From positions 372,001-436,000 of the forward strand of contig MEHQ01001899.1 in assembly GCA_008828725.1 (NCBI GenBank): DNA of 64,000 nt, read 5' to 3'. Each line of letters starts with the position of its first letter. Within the stretch, counting starts at the first letter, position 1. A model generated the notes under the pieces. It ran no database searches. It saw only the letters and a list, made by a program, of their open reading frames with translations, and was not told the DNA's origin. This stretch comes from Saccharina japonica. Lineage: Eukaryota; Sar; Phaeophyceae; Laminariales; Laminariaceae. Shown here in pieces: positions 12,525 to 25,782 of the stretch. A program made the position numbers and the translations under genes.

Positions 12525-12582
12525 GCTGTGCTAGCATAGACAGGGTGGGGAATAGCTGGTACCCTGTCGATGCTAGCTCAGC
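12525..12582. repeat. Imperfect inverted repeat downstream of LHC stop
   Basis: gctgtgctagcatagacagg at 12525-12544 pairs with about 12563-12582 with few mismatches. The loop is about 14 bases. It lies about 155 bases after the stop codon, so it may be in the 3' UTR of the light-harvesting transcript or mark a small foldback. Confidence 0.6.
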
Positions 12583-12915
12583 ACTCAGTAGGTTAAGTCG
12601 CACTTACCATCGATACAAGCAGACGCGTGGGTGGCAACCTTTAAAATATCTTCCTGTTTACCTGGAATTTCACACACATCCAATTGGCATGCAATAGTTA
12701 TTGGGCGATACTCGTAGGGGCCGCGAACTGATTTCCTAAGAGTCTAGTTTTTTTTTAATGCGAGAGGTCGAGGGGAGAGTGGAGGAGTACTGTAGATACG
12801 AGTACGTGTACAGTACAACAGATACGGCGTGTCGGTGGGATACCGTGAAATGCCAAGAACCGAGGGAACCGCGTGTACCGCGTACGAAGAGAAAAATATG
12901 AGCCAAATCAAATCG

Positions 12916-13012
12916 AATCAAATCCTAGGGACAAAAAGGTGAAAGAGCATGACGCAGTACGTTAAATCAAATCCTAAGGACGAAAAGGTGAAAGCGTATG
13001 ACGCCGTACGTT
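12916..13012 (+). repeat. Tandem duplication of about 50 bp
   Basis: Two adjacent units share aatcaaatccta.ggac.aa and then aaaggtgaaagmrtatgacg, ending in gtacgtt. They differ by several substitutions. No coding content. Confidence 0.65.
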
Positions 13013-13720
13013 AGAAGATAATACACGGGGGACAGTGGAGGGTGGTACGCAAGAGAATACACAGACTTAGACTTGCATACTCGCAGGCACGTAGGCAACA
13101 GATGGCTCGATAGGACAACGTGACCCTCGGGCGTGGCACCCTGTCAACTCTGCGACCGGGCGTACTTTAAGCCGCTAAGCACATGTTGCTCTGATGATCC
13201 TGTCAGGCCCAGTTTGCGTTTCTTATGGCCGTCCGTAGTCGAGTCCCGTGGGCATTGTAAGGTTACGTCGCTTTAAGCGTGTTTCAGGCACAGAGAAACA
13301 CGCAGTTTGTTTTAGATGTAAAACACCTAACGCACGTGGCATGCGAGGTGATCAGTGAGGCAAGGCCTCTTGATTTAAGTGTTTTTGAGCCCTGTCGATA
13401 ATAGTGCGACAGCTTGAGTTATCGTCAAGCGTATCAATAAGACTCGAGCGATTGGAAATAAGTCCGTGCGAAGAGTGGACGCTTTATATTTCTTCAAGGT
13501 GCTTCGTACCGGTGTGTGTGTTGCACCCGTGCAGACACAAAACACAGCAAAAACAATGGGAGGACGCCCGCTAGTTAACGCAGGGGTGCGCCATTTTTCA
13601 GAATTTTCCGAGACTCGTCACTTGATTGTAGCATAGGAGCTTTATATATCACCCAAACATTCGGCTTCAAGAAAAGTCGCACAGTCTCACCCGATAAGCA
13701 ATCCCGTGAGCTATTTTATT

Positions 13721-13741
13721 CTCCGGTCCTTGGGACCGGAG
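13721..13741. repeat. Short perfect hairpin
   Basis: ctccggtcc (13721-13729) pairs with ggaccggag (13733-13741) around the loop ttg. It lies in the spacer where the two neighbouring genes converge. No function can be assigned. Confidence 0.6.
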
Positions 13742-13771
13742 ACTCAGAAAGCAAAATTCCAAAAGTGTTCC

Positions 13772-14095
13772 CGATTTTCAAGATAATAGGCGTGACAAAA
13801 GTGGCCCCAGTTTTCAAGTCAATCAGCGTGACAAAAGTNTTGAACCGCGATCAGCACCTCCAACACTCTGATTAACAACAATCTTCTCTTCTTACGATAG
13901 ATTGAGACTGGAGACAAGCAACGCGGATGATACTCAATCGATTGCGATACTACTGGTAACACATTGGACAACACTTACTACTTGGTCGATAATAATGCGG
14001 CCCTTTCTCAACACCTTTTTTTTAAGTTAAGGGGAAGACCGGAGACTAGCAACGCGAATGTTACTCATTCGATTGCGATACTAACACAATAGGTA
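13772..14095 (+). repeat. Two tandem duplications in the convergent spacer
   Basis: First, a unit of about 37 bp ending gcgtgacaaaagt occurs twice at 13772-13839. Second, a unit with ggagac.agcaacgcg followed by tactcattcgattgcgata (or a close variant) occurs near 13910-13950 and near 14040-14080. Both look like diverged local duplications. Confidence 0.55.
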
Positions 14096-14534
14096 TGTAC
14101 GAAAACGATAAAGTAAAACACACACACGATTCGCACAAGATAAGGCATGTCTTATTGAGCAGTTCCTGACTTGAAAAGCCCCACCAGTCTCAGCGACAAA
14201 AAAAATGGCCAATATAAGGTACCGTGCTCCTATCGTAGAACTCGTCGGGGGCACGCACAGTAAATAACCCAGCTAACAGAGCTGACACACACGAACGCTT
14301 AAAAAACATGACACACACCTGCAGCGCAACACGACGACGAACGATACCTGACACGTACATACCAGGGGTACAAAAACACAACAAGAGTCACCACCACCGA
14401 TTTGCAAATTGCACGTTGAGGACGCAAAACGGTTCTACTACCGTTTAAAGCTTGAGGCACACAAAATCTAACGCCTCCTCGAAACAAAAACTGAGCCGGC
14501 CTCAGGTCTACGAACGAAGTCGAACGGCGGAGAG

Positions 14535-17500
14535 CTAGGCAGGTGTGTCCGGCACAGTGGCACGCCGCGGCCTAACGGGGCTGGCAGCCTCCGTCATCAG
14601 ATGGCGACCTATCCCGCCCCCAACTCCTGCCAAGTCGCCAGTAACCCACGTTCTCCGCCCATGCCGGGAGCCGAACGAACCCCCGGGCGACTCCGCCACG
14701 AACAGATTCTCGGGGCTCACGGGACCCATGGCGGCCCGCCGCCGCCCAGACCGACCAGTGGTTGGAGACCCAACCATGCTCATGGCTGGACTGCCAGGCA
14801 CGTGGCCTCCCTCTGTCACGACCTGCGAACCCTTGGTGGTTGCGGCTAGTCCTCTCGCAGGTGGAGCAGGTTTTGAGCCGGGGTCATCATCGTCTTGCGC
14901 GGTCCGTGCCGAACGTCCTCGGCGCCGACTTGTCTGCGAGGCACCACCACCACTGCCACCGCCGGCGCCGGACCCCTTTTGCGGAGTCTCTCCAACGAAC
15001 ACGGAGGCGGCGGCGCGAGGTTTACGGATGCCGCCGTTGGGAACGGCCACCTGGCGACGTTTCGGGGCTGGGGCAACAGTCGCGCTCAAATCCGGCGGCG
15101 GCGGCGGAGGTCTCTTGCTCCCCGCTTCGCCGGCCATCCTTGCCGTGTAACCCGCGCCATCCTCGTCAATAGCAACACGCCCCCGTTTGCGGAGAAGCCG
15201 GGGGGATTGTCGAGGTCTGGCCGCTGGCGAGTCCTTGGTAGCTGGCGGTGGCTGAGCTTTCGCAGCGCCTGCATCACGGCAGTGGGAGAAGGGGGGAGGT
15301 TGGGTCAGAAGGGCGATGCGTTGCCGGTTCAAGTCGCCTTTTGAAGTACGCGTAAGACTATTGAATATCAATAGAGTGGATACAATTCAAGCTGCCATTG
15401 ACGTTACTTGTGTATGCTGTTCATCCCTTGTTGGGTGGACTGTTAATCATCACTCGTGTGGACTCCGGCCGATAAAACTCAGGTCAAGACTGCGTCGTCT
15501 GCGACACTGTTCGGTGTATTGGTACATCATACAGGGAGGCACTGCTTCAGCGCCCATCGTGTTCACATAAAACCGTTCTTTCTACCCATCGTCATCCAGC
15601 ACATCCAGTGTCCGTGATTGTCTGCTACGAGATAGATACTGTACAAGCCCTGTGGTCACAAACGGCGACACAGAGATAGCACATCGCAAACGCATTGATT
15701 AATTAGACACTGCAAATGCCAATGTACTGGGTACGAGAAGCAGAACATGCACAAGCCAGCAAACTAATATCAATAGACAAGAGTGTTTACTTTGCTAAGA
15801 AGCGCAAATCTTACTATTCAAACAAAATACAAAACCTTCTACGCAAGAGCAACATGCGTACGCAGAAGGAGCAAAGCACGGTAAATGTTGATATTTCGAG
15901 CATTGCAACATCGCACCTGCTGCTTGCTTGGAGTCTCTCGTCGCTCGTGATCGCGCGCTTCGTCCACCCTGCCCCTCGTTGCTAGTCCGCCACCCCCCCT
16001 TCTCTCCGAGGTCCGTACTCCCGTTCGCAACAAGCCCGCCCTGGTCATTGCCCGACCCCCCGCCAAACACGCTGGGACGAAGCCCACCCGATTTCACGTG
16101 AGCCTTGATCTTCACCTGCATCATGAGATGATGACGCGTTCGGTTTGCTTAACATATAGAGGCAGTGTGATATCTCAGCGAGTACTTCTTAAACACCACC
16201 CCGTGCGTCGGTCCTGCACCTGGTGACAACTGTGATCATAGCGGCTAGGTCAACTTCGATATTTTTAGTCGGCTGCTGTGGTGAACATGTGACATCAATT
16301 AACACTTGTGGGCGCAAACCCCGCAAGGTCAGCAAGGCGGGAGGGACTAGGAGGCCACTACCCAAACCTGCAACGTTGACGGCAACATATTCCCGCCGGG
16401 CTGACACGTTCTCGAGACGAAGTCCGCGCTCTCCTCACCTCACGGAAGCCGTTGAGGACGCCCGACATCTTGAAGTGGTTGTGGGACATCGCAGTCCTGT
16501 CCGACAGCAGGATGCCAGCTGTCGAGCTTGATCTCGGGTTTGCGCTGGCAGCAGGGTCGTTTCCAGCCCCGCTTCCTGTTCGCGCCGAAAGCGCGGCATG
16601 AGGGGCAGAGGGGGGGGGGGTGAGAGAGTCCGGAGGCGACATGTGGCCAACACTAAAAACCGCACTCGGCGTGAAAAGTACCCTGTTGATGCAAAAATTC
16701 GCGAGTCTGCGACCCATTATGACAATATGTATCATAGAAGGCGACGCTCACGATAATCGACGATTGACGTTAACAACTAAATATCGTGCCCGTCGCAACT
16801 TATGGCCCAATGCAACCAACGTCGTACCTCAAGAAAAGCGACAACTGAAGTGACCAAATACATGTAATGCCCGCCGCAAGCTATGAACCCCCGATGCAAT
16901 GCCTTATATACCTGCTTTGGACGGGTCTTCGGCGGTACGCGCAGCACCCTCCATCTCGGCGATGCTCCCCTTAGAGGGCTCCGACCCCACACCCGTACCC
17001 AGTGCGCCTGCTGTGTCCTCAGCTATCCCACCGTCGGTCGCCGGTGTCTTGGCCAACGCAGCAGCCAACGTATTCGGCGGGTGACACTCAAAGTCCTCGA
17101 AGAGCGCGGCAAGGGTGCGCGGAAGCCGCGACGCAAAGTTCTCCACGAGCGCAAGCCCGAGGAAATCGGTCAGCGTGCCATCGTACGCGCGGGACTGGAA
17201 AGCGCTCGTGCCTCCTCCGCTCCTAGCGCCACCGTTCGCATCGCCGTCTTCGTTCGTCGTGGGAGCCGGGGCCGTGGTCACCGTGCAAGCGTCCAGCATC
17301 GTCGAAATCGGCTGTAAATAGTCCACGAGCCGAGTCCGCCGATAATCCGGGAGTGGGTCAGACGGTCGCACCGGCGCGGAGCTCTCGTCTGCTCCTTTAC
17401 CCTTGCGCGCCCGCCTTTTCCCTTTCCCTTTCCCCTTTTTGCTTTTGCTATTTTTGCGGACGTCGCCGTCCAGCGTTTCTGTCCCGCTGGTGGCAAGGGC

Positions 17501-20500
17501 AGAGAAGGCAGCGAGAGAGGCCGGCGCCTCGGGGAGGTCCATGGCGAGTGCGTGGAGCTGGCACAAGAGCAACGCCTGCACAAGGGGGAAAAGGCAACAA
17601 CACAAAATTACACGTGCATGTTCAATAAGAATACCAGAACGACCAAGGGGTGGCAACGCCGGCCTATTGAACAGAGTTGAAAGTAAGATACAAACCGAAA
17701 AAAAAAATTAATTCTACCAAAACCTTGAAGGGCATAAAAGCTGCCGCCATTGACTTATCGTGTCTCGGCTCTGGAGGTGCACAAACAACAAACAGTACCT
17801 GTAGCTGATAGTCGCGGATCTTCTGTATGGCAGGGCTGGCTGCAGCAGTCGCCACCACCTCCGCTCCTGCCTTCGCGGGCCCAGTACCCCTGTTCGATCT
17901 GTGCTTGGCGCTGAGCTCCTTGGGTGTAGAAGTTAGTCCGCTCACAACAGCCGCCAAAATCTGTGCTGCTCTCGCGTGCTGATCGTCTGCCGCTTCGGCA
18001 ACGGCGACGGGGTGCTTGTCATCGTCGGTGTCTGCCATGTCACGCATGGCCTGTGTGCCGGAGGCCGAAGAAATTAGAGACAAATCAAGCGGGGGGGGGG
18101 GGTTGGAGACTAGCGCTGCATGGCCTGATGGACATTGTTTGGGCGTATGAAGTGCTACCGGCATCACCCCCACAGTGAAGCAGACCGACCAAAATGAATC
18201 GAATGCCCGTGCACAGCAGATCAGGGCACATACGGTGTAAAGTGCAGCAAACGCCTGTCAAGCTGGCCTCGGGGACTGCAGCCTATCAATGGTAGCAACC
18301 TCGACGTCATGTAGAATAACCGGGTTAATTCCACCATGCCTGAAGCACAAGGCATCTACAGTATTGGTACATGTGTCCACGCCATACGCATGAGAACTCT
18401 GCTTATAGACCATCCCCTGCAGCTGTGACAACTGCTGCTAGCCCCGGGCCTCTCAAGCCTTCCAGCGGCACACAACTGCACGTAGCAAGCGTCGACCCAC
18501 CGCAGCCCTAACCCAACCCGCCGACTCACCTGAGGCACAGCACGAACGACGAAATCGACGGGCGACCTCTGTCCGCTTGCCACCACCTCATGGTACTGCC
18601 TCAGCAGTCCGGCAACCCCCTCGCTCACGCGATCCCCGAACCCCAAAGCTCCGTTCGATTTCCCGGCACCATCACCCCCAGCCGAACATGCCTCCGTTTC
18701 ACGTTGTGTCACCCCCGACGGGGGTTGGTTGTCTCCCGAAACTTCTGTCTCCCCACGAGCCCCCGCGGCCGGCGCAGCTCTGTCTCTGGCAAGGGTGCCC
18801 CTTGCCGCGCCCGGAACGGAGTCCGGGGAGGCTACCGATACCCCTCGCTCCAAAGACCGCACGGCATCGATAAACCTTCGACGTGCCCTCGCACGCGGCG
18901 GTGAAGCAGATCTTCCCGGAGGTCGCATGGACGGCTCCGTAGATAATCGCGGTCGGTAGCAGGGACGACGAGCGGCGGCCGCGATGCCTGAGGCAGCGGC
19001 CGCGGCTTGGTTGCTGCGAGCGCAGCTCTCGGCGAGCGTGACAAGCTCCGCGGGGAGCGGTGCCCCCGGTAGGCAAGCCAGCGCCGGCTCGGGCATGAAC
19101 GACAACGGGAGCTGGCCGGGGCCGCTGTCAACCGCCTCCGGAAAAACGGCGGCCTCGCCTGCGTCGTCGGTGGTGGCCGCGAAAGTCAACCCACCGTGCC
19201 GTCGGCTTCCTCCGCCCACCACGGCAGCATCGAGAAGCCGGTTTGACATCGCCCCCGCGGTGTCCCCCATCGGCGACGATGAGTCCACGTCCGGCCCGGG
19301 CAAGGAGGAACGGGACGACACGTCCTCCAGCGCTTGCTGCAACGCTCGTCGAGGGCCAGAGCTGGAGCCTGTTGAGGACGTCCGGTCGTCGTCCTCCGCA
19401 CCCCCATCTGTGCCTACCGTCGGAGCGTCGAAGAGGCGGTAGCCTCGTAGGCTGCCGCCGGAGCCGTTGGACGCATCGGAGGCCATCTCCAGTCGCCACT
19501 GCCGAGCGTTGTAAGCCGCCCGGTCCCCGCTGATGCCTTCACCAGTGAAAGAGAGAGAGCCGGAGTCCCGAGGAGATAGCGACCCCGATTGCCCGCCAGA
19601 CGCCGCCCCTCGCTCTACCGTGCCCGCGATTGACGAGCCCGCACCAGGCATGCCCCGTACGCCCTGCCCCGGGACAGATTTTCCTTGACGCCGCCGTCGT
19701 CGCCTGGCGATGGTCGACTCTTGCATGGCAAGACCCACTTCGGCCCCTCTCCTTTGCAGCATCAACTCTGATCGCACTAGACCATCGCACGCACCGGCTG
19801 CCGCGGACGCGGCTAGACACGCGCCGCCCGGTGGCTGGTTCTGTTCGAAAGAAGACGAAACGTCGACCGACGCCTGTCCTCGGGCTGCTGCCTCTGCCGG
19901 CGGCTGCAACTGCGCCGTCTCACCAGCGCTCTCCTCGTCGCCGTCTACCTCAGCCCCGCGCCCTCTCACGCTGAAGCTTACAGCGCAGCCCCTGCTCACC
20001 GGCACGAGCAAAGCAACCGTCAGCGCCTGAGAGATGCCACCCTCTTGCAGATCGTCATCACAACTCAGGTCAGGACTGCTCTCGAAGAGGCGGCGGGGAA
20101 GGGTCATCACCGCCGCCATATCTCGCTCCACCAACCCTCCCAGAAACTCCCGCCACACCTGCGCGCCAAGTCCAAGATCAAGGCCATCCTCCGCTCGCAG
20201 AGCTGTCGCCGCCCCCCAGCTTTGCCCCACCAGGCACGAAGGCCACACTTCATCGACCGGTACCGTCCCCATCAGCCGCCATGGCGTGACGCGAGCGACG
20301 GTTTCGGCTGCGTCTGGGTCTTCCAGCGCTGACGATTCCAAGGCGCTGGCGTCTGGACCTTCCTCACGACGGGCCGAGCTTGACAATGTCGAGGCTCGAA
20401 GATGGACATCGACAGCCCCCCGACGGTTGAGGGCAACAGGCAGCGCAGCCCCACCACCCTGCTGTGAAACGCCACCCAACCCCTCTCCACCAACCCCTGC

Positions 20501-23500
20501 CACCTTACACCGGTCACCCCGTCCGACTAAACGCCTCCCCAGAGCGGCGGAAGGCGGGATCAAACAAGTGCTCTCCACGACTCGTCGCCAGTGGAGCACG
20601 CTAGGACCACCCGCCGCAGCCAAGCATCGATGCAAATACGCCCCATCCCCACCTCGGGTCGAGCCCGGACCCTCCTCTCTACAAAGGCTGCCGCTGAATC
20701 CGCTGGCGACTCCGTCCAGCCAAATAAGGGAGACGCCTCGACTCCTAGCACGAAGGATAGCCTTGCCGAGGTGGGCATCGAGCAGGCCCGACAGACCCGT
20801 CGCCTTACCCTCCCGCGACTGTGAAAAAAAACAAACAGAAAAACAGAAAAAAAAAAACAGAAAAAACATTAAGAGCGCGAAGTGTAGCCGAGAAGGTGTG
20901 GAGGGGTGCAAGCACAACGACAGCGAGGGCGGGAGCAGGGGAGCGGCTGACAGAAAAAAAACATCCTTGAGAAGCACTTTAGAAGCAACTTGCACCGAAG
21001 CATACCATAGAGCAGTAGAGCACTGTGCTATTAATAGTGTATTTCACGCATCCTCCTCAACCCCGACTTTAGTCTCAGGCCCGGCGTTAGAGAAAAGAGG
21101 AAGACCGGACAAAGGAGGTGGGGTAAATTTCACAAACCCAAACCAAAAAACGATCCAACATTTCCAGCGCGTGAACCTATGATACACCAAAAGCGTCCGC
21201 CGTATGTACCTTGACGTCGATCGCTGCGGCTTCGGGCGTGAAGTTTCCGCGCAAGGCAAACAGCTCGGCATCTTCGTCCGCATGCGGAAACGCGCTGTGC
21301 AGCAGCAGGAGCTGAAGCTTCTGAGAACCTTGGCCAGATGCACCTCTCGTGGTAGAGGGAGCGGCAGCCTGCGACAACACGCGCAGAGGTCGGAGATGTC
21401 CCAAGAACAGGGATGTTACATCTACCCATGCATATGAATCGCGAAAGTGCAAAAAATTGAGTGAGCTTACCATTTTGTTCGACACCTATGGTTGACGCGC
21501 ACTGTATACGAGACGAAGAGTATGTATCCGATACATCGACACTTGGTATGGTTGACGAATGCTGTATACGAGAAGAAGACTTACCCGATACATTGGTTGA
21601 TAGGGTCTGATCGACTTGGGGGTAGGGCTATTAATAGGGCTAGTTATATTCGTAGCGTACACAGTGACCCTCAACCATAGTGTTAAATCAGTGGTACGGC
21701 GGTATATACTCACGCAAATAACAGTGCGAACAGCCCTTTAACTTTGTTGACCTTGAGTGCTGGCCGCGGCCAATTCTAAAAAGAAAGCATTCTAGAAAAA
21801 AAAAACGTTTCGATTCGGAATCGGGGGGACGCAACACAGCACCTGTACCAACAAACACGCGTACGAGTATTAACGTAACACCATCCAGCAGTACACGAAG
21901 AAGCAAGGCAACCAGGCACCAAAAAAGCGCCTACATTCAGTATTAATAATACTGGACACAAGCCAACGTCTTTCGATCGATCATTTCGCTATTTCCGTTG
22001 CTCGATTCCAGCGCAGGTTATTTTCTGCCAGGTGTGTTCTTTGTTTGATGTATGGTTTCTCCGTACAACCATTTAATAATGTGCCAGTACGAAACAACCA
22101 CCCTTGGTGACGAACGGCGCGACAAGAAGAACGTTCCAAAGAAAATTCCACGCGAGAAAAAGGGGGCAAAAATCTCTGGAGACGGAAGCCGACTTACGGA
22201 CAAAATCCAGAGACGGGAAAACCGCCTGCCGGATCCCCGCCAAGCCCCCCAGTGCATGTAATATCACATATACCCGTGCACGTAACCTTTACGCCGCTGT
22301 GCGACAAATAAAAAACGAATGCACACCTGCATATAATACCTGCGGCCACCGAAAATATGAAGAGACCTCTAGGAAGGTTGGGAAGGGGGGGGTGGGGCGG
22401 CGTCTTCCACACCGCTTTAACGCCGCTTTAACGCTGCTTTAACGCGCTTTTTGCGAAAGTTTCCTATTACCAAATATGCTATAAATAAATAGGAGACCGC
22501 ACTTTGGCCCGTTAACTGAACACTCCCTAGTACAAAAAGGCCAAACGAGGTATTAACGCGCGCCGGGCGAAGGCACTATTTCTCCGACTTTTGCGACTGT
22601 TGTTATTGTTGTTGTCATCTTACTGCTGTAGCACCTGTTCCTTTTACTGCAATTGGATCATATGTATAAGATGACAAAAAAAATACTCGAAATGAAATAA
22701 ACCCCTTGTTTTTTTTCTATTATTGTGATAAGAATCTCACCGTTCGGTCACCCTCGCCCGCCTCGGCGAATTCCTGCAGCACCTCCAGCAGCGACCGCAC
22801 CACCACTTCGTGGCTAGACATATCGTGACCGTCGTACATATTCATTAGACGTCTCGCCTCGTCCTCCCTTGACTCCTCCAGGCCGGCCGCCACGCTGGGG
22901 CGCGCGGCAGACCCCAAGGGAGGGGACGCTGCCTCGCTTCGGTGCGGTTGTGCCCTGCGCGACATCGTTCAGAGTTATGTGGTATGTATGTGGCATATAT
23001 GAGTTCCGGTCAGTTGTTGTTATTGTCACGTTTTAACTCATGGCCAATTCGACGCGAGTCTACTGTAGAGGGAAGAAAGAAGAAAGAAGAAAGGGCTCAA
23101 GTCTTCTCGCCATAAAAATGCAAGGCACGAACCGTAGCGGGGAGGGGGGGGGGAGAGCCTGATATGTGACCCCGGATCTGAGTTATGACTACAGTTAGTA
23201 GTACATAGGAGGGAGAGAGAAAAGGAGGGCGAAGAAAATAAACGGGGGAACAAAAAAAGAGGCCATCATCTGTATGTAGTCTGTGTTCAAAAGACGAGAC
23301 AGACTTCAATCATGCTGGAGGAAAAGAATGGCGTGGTACATAAAATATCATATTTATAGGTATGTAAGTAGGCCGTGGGTAAGGCGGACTTTTTCGCGAT
23401 TGTGAGATACCTGGTACTGCTGTACGGGGTGACGCGATGTTTTAGGGTTAAACTCTGCTCGTGCATACGGAAACGTGGAAGGTGGCCCTATATAGTAGCC

Positions 23501-25782
23501 TACTACTGGAGGTCTATTAATAGACTACAGCAGTAAATACGATGTTGATACATAAGAAAAAACTGCTCCGGCACGAGATAATACACCTGATATATACGTA
23601 CAACGTACGTGTGTGTGAACACAGTGGGCGCCCGGTGTCAAGAAACGTCAATTTGGCCTCCAGGCTCAAAGCCTTATTTTGCGTGCCGGCACCAGCTAAT
23701 TCCTTACGTTGCCGTTTCTTATATTTCTCGCTTTAAATTCAAACATCTTCAGCGTTTCTCGTGTACCGCGAGACCACATCTCACAGGTCAGCCGCAACCG
23801 AAGAGTACATACGCGTACTATTAATATCATAATACCACTGCTTTGCTGTGGGGGTATATACGAGTATATACTACCTTGACTTCCCCAATCAACAGCAGAG
23901 TGCGGGACGTTGCAGGTCCGGCTGAAGTCGCTTCAGCCACAACGTACTATACCCACCCCGAGCTACGGCCGAAAACACACAGACACTGCTGTGGTAACTG
24001 AGAATTACCTCACGCCTAACATACAATACATGCACACAGCGCGTTGCAGCACAACACAACACAGATACACGCGAAACAACTCGCCCCTCTCTAGGCTGAA
24101 AGCTCCGCGTTGCGAACATTGCAACATTGGGAGTCAGCGCCCGTCCCGACCTCTTCACACCCCGCTGTTCCCCTGCCTCTAGCACACATCTATTAATAGC
24201 AGCACCCACGCCCAAACAGTGGCGTCCTCGCCCTCGTCAGTGCTGTACGACTCCAACGGCAACTTCAAGCTGTTCGTGCTTCCACCAGCGTGGATAATGA
24301 CGCGGTACATACTGTAGTCATACTCACACCTATGATATGTACTCGTAGAAATCTGGTGTGCTGTACGAGTACGTGTGATGACCCCCCCGAAGCAAGCAAG
24401 TTCCAATCTCACAAGCACCCCACGTTTAACGAGCGACTAATTTAGGGCAGGCGGTGGAGACAGCTGAAAGCGACCTCCTTTCTTACATTGGGTGGGGGCA
24501 TCGAAAGCGGTTATTTCTTATATGACTGTTTCTTGTCCTGTTGCCTAGTTTCAGCTGTCTTTCTTGCACCGAATTTCTTATTGTTCCCGAAAGGTCGAGC
24601 CTGCATTTCTGTATTTCTCAACAGGATACTTCTTAAAAGCGGGCGCCCACTGCTTAAACGTGTGTATCATACTGCTGTACGAGTACATACCGGTACGTAA
24701 GCGTTTACTGCCGTACCGGCTGTACTGCTGTATATGTTCACCTCTCAGAGTGCCCGTTATCCTTTTTTTTCTGACGTTTGAGCATGATAGTGTTTACTGC
24801 TTACTGTTTACAGTTTACAGCAGCAGTCTTGGATGTATGTATACGTAGTCGTACTCGTACGTAAAGGGGGCTGTCTTCGAAGCAGCGGCAGTCTTTGAAG
24901 AACTCGTGAGGTCAGTATGTACGAGTACGAAAAAACATACGCAAAAAACGAAACTTGCCAGCGATATTGTACAATTCCGTTGGTAAATTATGATCTCGAT
25001 AATCTCCGGATAGATCGGCGCAAACAAAGTGCTACCCCCGTACGAAGGTACCAAAGCGGTCACCAGGCTTCAAGGCTTGTTGAACTGCTCGGTGTAGCGG
25101 CTTACTATTAATAGGGCATCTGCACCGAGAGAGGCATCGACCTGGAGAGCTCGAAGGAGCTCAGAGTTGGGAAGCAGGATACATCTGTCTCTGGAGACGA
25201 CAATAACAGGTTTATATATCGCTACTTGTATCGCTACTTGCGAACAGGCACCAACCACACACAGCAACATTAGAGCAGCAGCAGTCCTCACCGGGTGGGA
25301 GGGTGATTCTTCCGCCCGTGAGCCCAACGTCTCAGCGCAGACTCCCGGTCGCGCCGAAGAGGGTCTCCCTGGGTCCCGCAAGCCAACGCAAGGCAGGCAT
25401 CGCCGAACGCTTGAAATGAAGCGTGGGTCACCCTAGCGAATCCTCTTGTGCCCTGCGCCGCCTGCCTCGCTCTCAGCCTAGCTTTGAGCTCCGCTGGGGT
25501 CTTTCCCACCCCCCCGTGCCGGGAATCGAAGAAGCGCGGCGCCCACTCCACCCAGGAGTCCCTGGGGCAGGAGAGACAGAGTTGGGTGAGGACTCTCAAC
25601 ACGCTGAGGGACAGACCGTCGATGAACCCGGCTGTGCCGAGTGCGCCGTTGGCGCCCTTTTCGGCGGCCAGGTCGGCCACGTCGATCAGAATCAGCACCC
25701 GAGTCGTGCACGAGCCGTGAAGCGGTGTATCATTCCGATCACGCGGTCCCACAGCCAGAGGACCTGGCGCGGACACGGACAT
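14535..25782 (-). CDS. TICRR: Treslin/Sld3-type DNA replication initiation factor
   Basis: Treslin (TICRR; Sld3 in yeast) loads Cdc45 onto the MCM helicase in the nucleus once CDK phosphorylates it and TopBP1/Dpb11 binds. Exons in transcript order are 25782-25292, 25190-25106, about 22950-22741, 21368-21210, 20818-18530, 18050-17799, 17575-16912, 16518-16439, 16115-15917 and 15268-14535 (TAG). Outer joins keep frame; the piece between 25106 and 22950 is incomplete. The product is about 1,700 aa (human 1,910). The N-terminal fold matches Treslin: TTRVLILIDVADL, WVEWAPRFFDS, LLLLHSAFPHADEDAELFAL and RSRGVSLIWLDG. The Sld3/Treslin domain spans the 17.9-16.9 kb exons with QKIRDYQLQALLLCQLHAL, LVDYLQPISTMLDA and FASRLPRTLAALFEDFE. 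The C-terminal exon is disordered and rich in S/T-P sites, with GETPQ, VAESP and VPDTP. The 763-residue exon is low-complexity and poorly conserved. The small exons near 16 kb are less certain than the domain exons. Confidence 0.85.
24200..24293 (-). other. Possible extra Treslin exon
   Basis: An open minus-strand stretch reads SLKLPLESYSTDEGEDATVW. It has exon-like composition and lies in the gap between the second Treslin exon (25106) and the exon ending at 22741. The acceptor side lacks a good pyrimidine tract and the donor (gtgctg) is weak. It may be a real exon, an alternative exon or chance. Confidence 0.3.

Larger units (their letters stand above)
12370..14534. other. Spacer between the LHC gene and the Treslin 3' end
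   Basis: No exon was recognised on either strand. The genes converge here, so it should hold two 3' UTRs and polyadenylation sites. Structures seen are an imperfect 22-bp hairpin (12525-12582), a tandem duplication of about 50 bp (12916-13012) and a 9-bp hairpin (13721-13741). There are also two short tandem repeats around 13772-14095. The part from 13100 to 14100 is less AT-rich than other spacers here and could hold a non-coding RNA or an old gene remnant; nothing proves this. Confidence 0.45.

Noticed and set aside
18984-20821. Long plus-strand frames opposite the large Treslin exon
   Set aside because: High GC opens all frames; the minus frame has matching splice sites and joins in phase with Treslin domain exons.
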